Source: Fratercula arctica
Taxonomy: Eukaryota; Chordata; Aves; Charadriiformes; Alcidae
DNA: 64,000 bases
Assembly (NCBI GenBank): GCA_947846985.1
Contig: CANTUZ010000004.1
Coordinates: forward strand, 51,747,672-51,811,671
Direction of reading: 5' to 3'
Shown: positions 1 through 10,875 of the stretch, piece by piece
Position numbering within the stretch: the first letter of the stretch is position 1
Layout: the number at the start of each line of letters is the position of its first letter
Notes under the pieces: generated by a model
Told to the model about the DNA's origin: nothing
Databases searched by the model: none
What the model saw: only the letters and a program-made list of their open reading frames with translations
Made by a program: the position numbers and the translations under genes

Positions 1-1334
1 AGAGGGAGACCGGATAATTTCATGGAAGAGAGCTTCACTGTGGGTAACTAAATATACAGAAAAGCACATATAGCCCTGGAATCCCTTGAAGGGATAGTTA
101 AAAGCTGGGAAATCGGGGGAAAACCTCCTTGTACTGAATTTTGTTGCTAGTGGTTTGTGGAGACAGAATATTAGGCCACACAGACCTTTGATGTCACCCA
201 ATATTACCTTTCTTACTAAAATCAGATGAGTGCACTGCATTTTTGCCAGGTGCAATCAATATTTCTTCTTCAGAGCAGATGAACGTTGAATTCTGGGCTT
301 GTTGAAGACAATGGCAACTTTCTCATTGACGTCAATAGATGGGCACTTCATTCCAGGAGCTTCAGCCACAATAAATTGTTCTGGAAGCAAACACTGGAAC
401 AGAGAAGCCTGCCAGGATGTTGAAATTTCTGAGAAGATAATGAAACTTTAAGGTACAGCACAATGTTAGTCAGATTATCCCAAACGCACAGAACAAGCAC
501 AGAGGATAATGACTGTCACAGAGAAGGACTTAACTAGAATAGTATTTTGATTTATCATATTTGAACTTTGAGGTTTTACATTTTCTTCCAAGAGCCCAGA
601 AACATTCTCAAAATAACAGTTTTCAGAAAAGAAAACTGTTGTGACCATATCATGCTGATATTGTCTCATTCACGTTTTGAATTACACCAATTGAAAGAGA
701 TTCACAAGACACTAGTCAAAAGTGGAAGGTTTAGGGCAGAGAATGGCGGTTGATTCTGGAAGTGATTTTCAGAGAGTTGATATTGCTGCCCTGTTAATGG
801 TTTTATGATAGGAGATAGATATGGTATTACATATGGGGAAACTTAATTAGAAGTTTAACTTTATTTTGCTCTAAAAGCCCTGTTCCTGAGGTGTGACAGC
901 CTCATATGTTTGTTCTGATTCTGACATTGATCTCTGCAGTTTCAGCTACAATCCCCTGCAGAGCCGTAACCAAGTTTTCCTCTAAGGAAGATACAAAATT
1001 TGTGTATAACCGTATGGCACAAATGCTGCCTCTCCCATCCTTTGGGTATACTGCTGGGGACCAAATACTGTATTAAGTGTCACAAATGGTGCTAACTACG
1101 AGAAAGTGCTGGCTCACTTAACGGCAATTTAGATGCTTTGTAAAAATCTAAAGCTTTATGGAACCTTAATGAGATTGCATTAGTTCTTGGGGCTTGGACA
1201 CCAAAAGAAAATACATGAGTATTTGAGTGCCCAGAGTAGGACTTTAATTTTCCAGTTAATCCTCTAAACAGAAGTGTAAAGCCATGATTTATATAGTTAA
1301 GTGTGTAAAGTGAAAAGATGTGCAGAGATATGTG
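1..1334. other. Non-coding stretch, nothing recognised
   Basis: No open frame here resembles a known protein, and no repeat family, RNA gene or low-complexity tract stands out. The short open frames have no splice context or coding-like composition. Treated as unique intergenic or intronic DNA. Confidence 0.5.
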
Positions 1335-1440
1335 AATTAGGCTGCTGCTGTTATTTATTGCTTGTTCTATGGCAGTGCTTAGTAATCCAGGCAAGGGGCA
1401 GAGCCTGGTGTACGAGACACACTGTATACACAAGCATCAG
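1335..1440. repeat. Possible ancient amniote SINE/LINE tail remnant
   Basis: The stretch beginning near the TGTTATTTATTGCTTGTT motif and running through GGCAGTGCTTAGTAA to GAGCCTGGTG follows the word order of an old amniote interspersed-repeat tail (TTATT-rich lead, then a 'tagcacctag...ctaggtgctgtac'-type block). The match is from memory, heavily diverged and short, so a chance resemblance is possible. No poly-A tail or target duplication is visible. Confidence 0.25.
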
Positions 1441-2053
1441 GAAACTTGACTGTTCGTAAAAGAGTAAGTATATTCCAATAAATATTTCAGAATAAATTAT
1501 TTTCTTTTTGTGTTGGGAAATTTAATTGTCCTTTTATAATAAGATGGAAGCATCAGTTAAAAACAAAAAAGGTTCATTTATTTCTGGTTGAACAGTTTTG
1601 AAGGGAATGGAAATACTGCTAAAAAGAAAAGCCGTTTTAAATGGCTTAGCAATATTTTTTGTTATGAGGCTTAAGAATTCTACTTCCCAGTATAGACAGC
1701 CATCTGCTTTCCTTTACATTTGATATGGCTTTCAGTTCCTCACAGAGAATCTCATTCCAGATTTCAGTTTTTGACAAAGTGACAAAATGTAATGTTGGCT
1801 GGTGTGAATATACATTCAAATGAATGTGACTCCAGGTCAAAGTGCACAAAATGAATATTTTTTTTCTAGATCTGTCAAACCTAAAACACTCTTTCTGTTG
1901 ACTTTAGTGGGAAATGAATCAGGGTGCACCGATATATATTGTCCATACAGGTGTGCTTTGTATATAAGCTTGAAGAAGCGGTGTGATGTATGGTTCTGTA
2001 ACTGCTAAGCAACCAAGATGATGCTCCTTTCCTGTGATGTGTTTTATATGCAG

Positions 2054-2289
2054 GGGTGACACAGACTGCTATTTCTTGGGCAATTTTTCCAATACTGCAG
2101 ATACTTCTGTACATTGGATTAATGTGCTTGACAACTCCAATAGGATTTTGTCACACATTTGTCACAAGCAAGGGCTTTGTTATAGTAGTGTGTCAGCAGT
2201 TTATGAGGAGAGTAAGGGCCCATCACCCTTGGCTTGGAAATAAGTTTGAGCCAGCTTTAGTGGGCATGGGGCAGAAAAGAGCTACGTAG
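2054..2289 (+). other. Hydrophobic open frame behind an AG acceptor (unproven exon)
   Basis: An open frame of about 78 codons starts just after a TTTTATATGCAG acceptor-like sequence (AG at 2052-2053) and ends in TAG. It begins VTQTAIS and continues into a strongly hydrophobic stretch of about 25 residues that could span a membrane. By eye, the VTQ...S...P spacing and a later PWLG...ALVG weakly recall the C-terminal half of sideroflexin-family carriers (mitochondrial serine transporters), but the region between does not align without a large insertion. The polypyrimidine tract is weak and there is no upstream exon or donor I can pair with it. More likely chance or a very old fossil than a gene. 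Confidence 0.13.
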
Positions 2290-3640
2290 CCGTGGCCACA
2301 TCAGTGAACTGGGACTGTGTATGTTACACCAGTACAGGAATAATGACAAAAGGAGTAGCCCGATTCCTTAGAAAACCTCGTTAATGATCTTCAGAAATCA
2401 CCTTTCACTCATCTTTTACAACTTCACCTTATCCCTTCATAATATATCAGTTCACAACAGCTGATTGCGAAATGAGTTCAGTCATCTTCGTTTATCTAGA
2501 AGACTAAAGCCTTAATTAGTGTGAGAAGCAGTCTGATTGTAGGTAGCTCTTCAGTCTGACAGAGAAAGGTATAACAAGATTCAAGATTTGCGTGTTGAAA
2601 CTAGAGGATTTCAGGCAAGAAATAAAGTATGGGTTTTATTTGTTTATCTTTGTGTATTTATTTTAACCAGCGTACAAAGTAGATCCCAGAACAATTTATG
2701 TAAGTAAAAGTTTTTCTTTTATCCTTAAAATTGCTAGCTTTGTTAGTTAAGTCAGGTAGTTACACAGAATAAGTCACTTTTGTCTTCTCCTTGGATTTAA
2801 TTGTAGATTGTTTTTTAACTATATTTGAAAAATATTACAACAAAATTTAAAGTCTGTCAAAATATCCTATCAGTTCTAAACTCTTCATATTTAGTCTTGC
2901 CAGCACATTCTCCTGCCTCAGCTATTTGTTTTTTGATATTAATTTTAAAAATGTACACACAGCTGCCAAGTAGAAGTACTGGTAAGCAAGCTGTGGGATA
3001 TGGATAAATAAGATAGAGGCAATAGAACACATTTCTTTGAGTAAATACATCAGAGGGTGAAGTGGCTTTAATTAGAAAACTGTGATCAGAGGACACTGTA
3101 AGAGTCATGGCATTACGTAGGTAAAGATGGAGAGGCAATGAGGGGTAATGCCACAAAGCATTGGTGGCTGGTAGTGCTCTACGTGATTAAGCGTCTTCAG
3201 ATCATGTAGCTAATGTGGAGAGGTGGAATGTGGAAGAGCTAAAACAGAGGCTTGTTCTACAGCCGTGGCTACCAAAGCAATGCAAGTGGCTCAAATAGTT
3301 CTGATAATGCTTCCATTCACCTTTTCCAGCAGCAGAGCAGAGCACATCACAGCCCATCCATCAAACATAGACCTATTGTGCTTTCAGCGTGCCATGGCTT
3401 CTGCCAGATTCTGATAGAAGTCTAGAGCCTTGGCACTGTGCTGGCTGGCTGCTCATTAGAATGATGCGTCTTCCTTCCTTCTTTCTTGTTTTCATTATGC
3501 AAAATTTAACTCCTGTTGGCAATCTGTAATGGAACATCCCACAGTAGGAGGTTGTACAGACGTTTGGGAGGAGATAATCCCATGGGGCTGATTGTCTACT
3601 TGCTATACAAAGATATATACCTGCTGGCCATACTTCAGAA

Positions 3641-3750
3641 TATCATGTTATATCAAGGTATCTAAGTACATCATGGTATAACTATATCATTCATGTATAT
3701 CAACTAGATGTATCATCATGGTATAGCATCTAGGTATATCATGCTGTAGC
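3641..3750. repeat. Degenerate AT-rich tandem repeat, about 25-28 bp period
   Basis: The motif TCATG followed by GTATA, TTATA or CTGTA recurs at about 3643, 3671, 3692, 3715 and 3740, interleaved with TATCTAGGTA-like words. The copies are diverged and spacing is uneven, which fits an old, decaying minisatellite. Confidence 0.45.
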
Positions 3751-4471
3751 TGTATTTTAGTCTTTAATCTGAAGGCTCTGAAACAAGTTCCTTTCAGAGC
3801 AGTGATGCTGCAAAAGATTGACTAATGGTCTAGCAATTCCTAAATTCTCCTTTTTAAAATTCTTTTGCAATAAATGTTTTCTGCCAGACATTCATGGATG
3901 TTATTTTTTCATCCTATTAAAATGCACATTCAAGTGTCCCGTTATCTAATTAGTTTGCTAATCTTCTAGGAAAATCATATTTGAATGCAATATATTTTCT
4001 GTTTCATTGCTGTGAAGGGGTGCACATTCTTTACTCCATTATAGCATAGCAGTGTCACAGCCTGCCACCCCCAGAAATAAGTGATGAGACTCACAAGGTT
4101 CCCGCTTTCCCAGAGTCATTTATCCAAATTGACATGTAGGTTTTAAAAGAAGCATTATAACTGTAGGGTTAAAATTGTATAAGCTTCATATAATTCACTT
4201 TTCAGAAGAGGCACAAAGCTCTTTGTTATGCAGATCTGTGTCTGTGCCGGTGATGTATTGCATATCTCATGCACCACTGTTCCTTCATACCTTCATTCCT
4301 ACGTTCATATAAGCTGTCTTATATGGGAATAGAAATCTCCAGGTGTGATCTCTAACATTTATAAAGGTAGGGACAAGCAATTGAAAACATACTGAGAGTA
4401 TAAAGTCATGTCTGCTGAATTTAGGGCAACGTTTGTACCCACTCTGAGGTAGCTAACAGAAAATAATAGCA

Positions 4472-4545
4472 ATGACACCTATATTTTATCCAGTGCTTTT
4501 TGAGTGCATGACACTCTACAAAGGTGGTTAGCAAAGCTCTAACAG
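4472..4545. repeat. Ancient SINE-like remnant (MIR/CORE-SINE type wording)
   Basis: The segment reads ATTTTATCCAGTGCTTTTTG ... ACACTCTACAAAGGTGGTTAG. This parallels the 'cagcactttacaaaggtgggtaagtatcattat' side of MIR-like amniote SINEs in reverse orientation. Only about 70 bp is recognisable and the usual follow-on block is lost. Assignment is from memory of the family consensus. Confidence 0.35.
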
Positions 4546-7500
4546 AACCTACAGCCAGTCTTTGCTTCAGTGACTCGTCCACCTAACGATGCAGTTCTGT
4601 GCCACAAGCTAATTCTGTCCTTTGAGGTCACTGCCTGTAGGGGACTTGCTGCATTTCATCTGGAAGAAAACTGTAGGTAGGAGAAAAGAGTAAGACATGA
4701 AAGATGAGAGAACTGAAGTGGTCAATTGTAACTCATTCACATAGACTTTAAGGAAAGTCCGGCCAGGGTAGTACCACTTATATGATGGTTTGATCAAGCA
4801 CTGAACCTATATGCCATGGTGAAATTATGCAGGTGATGAGAAAGGTGTTGTTCTGCTATTGAAAGTGGACGCATGATTGGGGTATTTCAGAAGGACGTGC
4901 TTTTCCCAGAGCACAGTAGATGATGGGTTTGTGTAGTTACCAGGTGCCTGGTTATTTGGAAAATTCAGATACGGTTGGAGTGGAGGTGGGACCTAATTTA
5001 CCAGACCTTCCTGAGAAGAGGACATACCAGCTTTACCAAAGCCTCCACTTCTGCCTGGACAAGTCAGGGCATCTAATTTGTTACTTTGGTCTGGTGACCT
5101 TTGATTGTCTTGACAAACAGTTGCAGGCATGGTATTAGCATCCCACTTCAGACCACTGCAGCCCAAAGACAGGCAAGCAATTGCTAATGAATACTGCATA
5201 GGTAAATGTAATATGCATTTACAAACCCGTGAAATTTTTCCTTCTTTCTTTTTTTTTCAAATGTCACAATTTTCAACTCTTAACACTGTAAGCACTTAAA
5301 ATAGGCACACTGCATGCTGTGGAATCTTTTCACCAGTAAAAAGCTTTCATACCAAAGTGAAAGGAAAAACATTTCAGGAGCTAAATTTTTTCTGGTTGGC
5401 TTTTTTATTATAATTATTTTTCTGGTCCTATTTTGTAGATAAAACTCCCCACTGCTTTCCTCGTAGATGAAAAATTGCAAGATAGAAATATATTTGCATA
5501 CATACTCTGTGATATCTTTTTATTCCTGTTTGAGTTGACATAAGATCTCTTCTTTCATGTTTTGCACTGGCATTCATTGCTTCCAGCAGTCTGAGAGGTA
5601 GTGCACAGTCATTGATTCCTCACGCCTTTTCTGAGACTTCCAATTATGACCAAATTTCATTAAATCTGGTGATTTTATTTTCCTAGCAGTTTTTGCTTCC
5701 AACGTTTAATGTCCCTCCTATTTTGTGTTTTTCTCTTCATTGCTTCAAGGTGGATGTGACCAAGAGTAATCTTCCCTTTCTCCCTGGTGTGTAATGGGGT
5801 GCAGTCAGCAGTGTCTGGATGGTAGGTTGAGGGAGGAAAGGCACGTGCACAACGCTCAGCATCCTTCCTCATAGTCTGGAAAATCCTCTTCCAATACACA
5901 TTGCACTGTGGGGATTATAGGAGAGATTCTGGTCTCCACAGGTCCCCGTGTCAAGTTTCTTTTCAGGTACCTTCACTGTTGCACAAAGGTTTCCACAAAG
6001 CAGCAGCTTACTTAATGAAACAGGGACCAGAGGGAGCAAAGGGAGAGACAGGGGCTTCCTAGGACTTTATTCCTCTTCTGAGAATGGGAAGCTGCTGCTG
6101 TGAGTGCTTAAGTCAATGACGCATTGAATTTGCTGTCTCCCTGGGCTCGGATCAGTAGCTGTGGTGTTATTGTAGTTGTGCAGGTTAATCTAGGCCTCAC
6201 TCAGTTCTCTGGGGATTTGAAACATGGGATAAAAGCCCTATCCCTCAATGACCTCTTCCTTTAGTGGTTACCTTCCCTTGGAACACCAGGGTCTGTTTTC
6301 CCTACTGCATATTATTGTGCTGTTATTAAGAGGACAAATAGTCTCTATCATGGTTAAATAAGGAGGCCTTTGCACGGCAGAGATTTTGGAAGGTGCTGAG
6401 AAGAGCTTGCTGGCTTGTAAAATTATACATTTTTTTGTTTATAAACTTGCTACTGAGCATGATTGATTATTTTTCACTTTAATGATTGCATCCAGGATGA
6501 AAATGACAGCTGGAGGGCTTGGATGTGGTGATAAAGATAATTCACATCTAAAGTAGGACCACAGTGTAGGGAAAAAGATCCGCAGAAAGGAGGAAAGCTG
6601 CAAAACCAAAGAACAGCAAAGCGCATATCTCTATCAGGCATAATTTCCTGGGAAGGAGGGGTAGGTACAGCAAACAAGAGGGCAGAAATCCCTCCTAATG
6701 GCAGTAGCAGAGGTGCTGTAGTCCTGATTCTCCACAGCTATAAATAGGTACAGCTTCAGGAGATAAACAAACAAAAGCCTTTTGAAGGTATAGTAGCTTA
6801 TACCGTTCAGAAACAGGTTCTCAGTGGTTCAGGACACTCTGATACTGAAGCTTGCATTTTATTAGCAATAATAACCTCTCCTAAATAAGTCTTGCTAAAA
6901 AACCACTTCAAATGATGTGTTTCAAGAATAGGCTTATTATGTCCAACATGGTCATGATCTGTCATTTGCAGGAGGCGTATTGTACATTGTGATCTAAATC
7001 CACAGTGAATGACTTCAAACACTACTGGATGCAAATGGTTTTTGAAAAAACACTCTGAGTGCTTGATGGGGAGTGGCTGTCTTTCTGATCATAAGCAGCA
7101 GTCAAGCCAATAAAAGCAATCTTGGAATACAGAAATCAGCTAGTTGAAACAGTAGGGATGAGTCTGCTGTCACCTGATTGATGGAACTGACAACTACTGA
7201 AATAAAATAGTATTTTGTTTTTCACAGGTCAGTTCTGAAACAATTAATAAACACATGTAGAAAATGTTATTAAGTGTAGAAAGTTGTGAAACTTAGGCAG
7301 CCAGTATATTCCTAGCAAGAGAACTGGCAAATGTAACATGGAGAGCAATAAGGCTGTCAGAATAGAGGAGGGTTGGGAGTTTCTAGTACTGATAATACAG
7401 GATATTTTGTACATTCTAGAAAAAATCTTGTTAGGAGAGATTATTAGACTAGATTATGATATTATTTACACCAAATTCAGTGTAATATTATTTACAGCTG

Positions 7501-8158
7501 GTGTATTTTGCTCTGATTTATGTTGTTACAAACTAGGACAAGAGTTGGCACAGAACATCTTAGAACAAGTCTTTAAATTAAACTGCATGATCTTGTCTTT
7601 GTTTCTTTTTTCCAACATTGGTTGGGAAGTATCTGTATGCTTATCTAACATGGACCCTCCTCTTCTTCATCAGTCTTGTGTTCTTCCCCACATACTCATG
7701 GCAAAATTATTTCCAGGACAGTAGAGGATGACATGTTATTTCCATAATAGATAGCAAAAATAATCTCCATTTAAGTGAGTTATGATCTTGCAAGAAAGGC
7801 CTGAAGACACACCAAAACAATTTAGTGGCTAGAGGGTGGTGCTGAAGCATTTTCCAGGTGTTTAAGATAAGTTATTTCTATATGTACAACTGTTCCACAG
7901 TCTATGGACCATCGGACTTATGTAATGATGCATATATACATTTGCTGTAGAAATTAACTAGACTGCAGACTCATTGTTAATGGCTGGAGATAGACCAAAA
8001 CATTGAATTTTAGCAGCACTTAATCAATTTAAGGAATAACAAGGTGATTCAGTAGAATATTTTAAGATTAAAACTGCAACTTAATTACAGATTCAAGTAT
8101 GACAAGATTCACACTAACTTAATACAGGGCATCCTAAATCAAAATATATGTATGTACA
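4546..8158. other. Non-coding stretch, nothing recognised
   Basis: AT-rich DNA with scattered short open frames on both strands. None resembles a protein family I know, and none is paired with convincing splice sites. A short alternating ATATGTATGTACATATATG tract lies at its right edge (about 8145-8167). Confidence 0.5.
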
Positions 8159-8658
8159 TATATGTAAACACAAAACACACACCATTCAAGGAACCCCACA
8201 GATACCACCCAAGTCTTTAACTGCTAGGACCAAAGTCCCTTTGCAGTGGGTGACTCCAGTGAGGTGACGGGTGCCCCTTTCGACTCCTCACACACGCACA
8301 CACAGACAAACAGACAGAAATATTTGGGTCCCATAAAATATATATAGACACCCACGCTTGTGAAAGCTAATGGGTATATTCAAATGCATAGATAGAAAAA
8401 TTTCTCTCTTCTCAAGTTTAGAGTAAATATTCACAATGCATTGGCATTCCTGAATGGGTGATAACTGAGCCTTGAGAAGGTTAACTCACCCTGGTCCTTT
8501 AACCCTTGAGGTGTTCGCCTGAGTGGTGTCCCAACTCGAGGTGCTGGTCACAGCCCGCTGTGATCCAGGAGATCTCAAGGGGTCTCACTAGGGTTGCTAT
8601 TTATAGGGGCTTAGATAATTGACTTCCAAAGGTCATAAACTCACCTTTTTTTCTTGAG
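8159..8658. other. Unidentified moderately GC-rich block beside a CR1 fragment
   Basis: This roughly 500-bp block is less AT-rich than its surroundings and directly abuts the broken end of the minus-strand CR1 ORF2 fragment. On the minus strand it contains CCCCTATAAATAGC at about 8595-8610, a TATA-box-like sequence, followed by a GC-richer stretch. That layout would suit a solo LTR or another inserted element that truncated the CR1. No flanking duplication, primer-binding site or TG...CA ends could be established, and I cannot name a family. Confidence 0.25.
8289..8318 (+). repeat. CA-rich simple sequence
   Basis: An interrupted CACACA/CAGACA run, CACACACGCACACACAGACA and onwards, within the unidentified block. 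Too short and interrupted to be a useful microsatellite. Confidence 0.6.
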
Positions 8659-8810
8659 TTACAGCCAAAGCTCTCTGTTCAGCCAGGCTGGTCTTACCCA
8701 CCAGCTTGCCTTTTGGCACATGGGGATGGCCTGCTCCTGCACCTTTAAGATTTCCTTCTTAAAGAATGTCCAGCCTTCATGGACTCCTTTTCTGTTCAGT
8801 ACTGCCTCCT
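8659..8810 (-). mobile_element. CR1 LINE fragment (ORF2, endonuclease-to-RT linker)
   Basis: On the minus strand about 42 codons read GVHEGWTFFKKEILKVQEQA and onwards to PAWLNRELWL, ending in a TAA at 8659-8661. This is the characteristic linker between the endonuclease and reverse transcriptase parts of avian CR1 ORF2 (family wording: 'GVQEGWTFFKKEILKAQEQA ... RRPAWLNRELW'). Both sides are lost: the expected 'RKKRRVYDLWKKG' continuation stops at the TAA, and the upstream part fades into diverged sequence beyond about 8810. It is an internal piece of a dead element, not a gene. Confidence 0.85.
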
Positions 8811-10825
8811 AAAATATAAAATGATCTCCTGAATAGACTCTACCCAGAGGCAGGTAATAACTGGTTTCTGATTTTCTTAGTGCATGTTTGAGATTATCAG
8901 GTATATCTCACTTTCCATCCCCAAACCCTAATTAAAAGAAATACAATTTTTTAGTGTAAAAATTTAGTACCTGTGGAGCCTATATTATCATAGATTCAAA
9001 GTTCACTTTCTTTGAATACTAACGTGCCATTTTTTGGTCCTAGAATAGCTAGAATATTTGTAGCAGATAAACACAGAAACAGGCACCCAGAGCAAATTCA
9101 TTTAGTGCCTCAGGGCAAGGCTACTAAACGAAATGACGGCCTTTCATATCCACCTTGATGGGCTTTGATTAGGCCTTTCAGGAACTTATTTCTGTAGGAC
9201 TCATTCAGTTCTGTAATTTCTATTTCAGATTATTAAACAGATCCAGAGGGACAGAATTCACACATCACCCACAAAACATCCCATTCAGCTGTTTCTAGAA
9301 GCTGCTGCATAGCTTTTGCTTTCATCTTCACTGTTGAATTTGAAGTCTTTTAAAATGTCATTTCCTTCTGTGGCACTAAGAATTTTGCAGTAAGCAAAAT
9401 GTCAGAGAGTACGTATGTGAATTTCCTCACATTCTTGCTTTCATGCCACTGATGTAGGCGAGTGCACTCTTTCTATGTCAACCATAGTTTTTCTTTCAAT
9501 TAGCAAGATGGTTAACTATCAGAGCGTATAATCCGCAAATTTAATTTTTTTCATGTGGCTCATTGCCTCTCTTATCCACTAATTAAAAAGGTTAAGCAAG
9601 GTTTTTGTTGATGAAATGAAGCCACTGTGTTTCCTTCTACCATTGCAGAGAAGTGTCCCCCAAATTAGTTTATGTTTTGTATTCACTTACATTATCATAA
9701 CCTACCAACTCATTTCTCACCAACAAACCAAACCTTACAATCCTTCCTGGAGCTTGGAAAACTGTCTGTGGTTAACTGTTCTGTAGCGACAGCTTGCTTT
9801 GATCTGTCCATCCCCCTTTGCAGGTTTTAATATTAAGCTACTCACAGCTGTATTTGCAGAAACCTTGACTTTTTTTCACAAAGGTATTCCTTACCCATGT
9901 CATATTTGCAAACGATTGTTGCATATTTGCCAGCCCAGTAGTTTCCTTAGCTGTGTTTCTAACGTGGTGTTCAGAATTCATCACTTGCACTGCGTTGCTC
10001 GTGAGTTAAGTAAATTAAACTGCCCCTAATTAAGTGATTCCCTGGGACATTTCATGAACACATCTCAGCTCTTTATTCCTGAAACCCATTGATGTTTGGA
10101 CTACTGGCAGACAGAGTCTGCCATCTCTCCTGCTGCCTCTGTTGTTTCCATCCATCTGTACCACGGGTGTTTGTGTCTCTTATTCTTTATCCAACACTTT
10201 GGCTCTGGTTACTTTGGCTAAGTTACTGGAGCAGTGACCATCTTTCCCTTTTTCTTTGAAGACCTAGAAAAGAGGAGTCCCAACACATCACCAAGGCTAC
10301 CAGGTGCAATATGATTTCATGCAAATATTAATTCATTAAGTGCTATATAAAAGGCTGACAAAAGGCGGTGATATATGTATGCCAACTTAGAAAAAAAATA
10401 ATTTGTATTAAATATAACAGCTTTCATCCATTTTCCAAACAATTCAGATTGCCCTACAGTTGGATTATTCACTCTTAAACTGTAGGCAGGTGCCCTTTAA
10501 ATAACATAGAAAAAAATTCTGAATGAAATCAAATAAGTAAGAGACAAAGAAAGAGTCATAATACAACTGAATTATTTCAATCAACATCTACCTTGCTCAG
10601 ACAGTGTTACTTACTGAAGGAGTGCTTGGAAGTTAGTGTTTTGTTTCAGCCAAGCAGGATCAGTGGGATCCCGGGGCTGTTTTGCTGTCATTCCTGTTCT
10701 CAGCATGAGCAGGGCTTGGTCCAGAAAGTGCCAAGAATTTTCACTTGCCAGGCCCATAATCCTTCCCAAAGTGCCTTTTTTTAGGGGGCTTCCAGTTTCT
10801 ACCCTATCTCTTTCCTCTCTTTCAG

Positions 10826-10875
10826 AGGACCTGGAGAAACCCAGCCTTGCATCAGATGAGGGGCAGCTGTACTAA
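10826..10875 (+). other. Short acceptor-led open frame (possible terminal exon, unproven)
   Basis: A strong polypyrimidine tract, TACCCTATCTCTTTCCTCTC then TTTCAG ending at 10825, is followed by a purine-rich open frame of 16 codons, EDLEKPSLASDEGQLY, then TAA at 10873-10875. The acidic, polar composition suits a protein C-terminus, and the acceptor would enter the frame in phase 1. There is no partner exon, and the open frame also continues upstream through the supposed intron, so it could be chance. Confidence 0.12.

Larger units (their letters stand above)
1441..4471. other. Non-coding stretch with no named gene
   Basis: Apart from the hydrophobic open frame at 2054-2289 and the degenerate repeat at 3641-3750, listed separately, I see no coding homology, RNA gene or transposon signature here. 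Confidence 0.45.
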
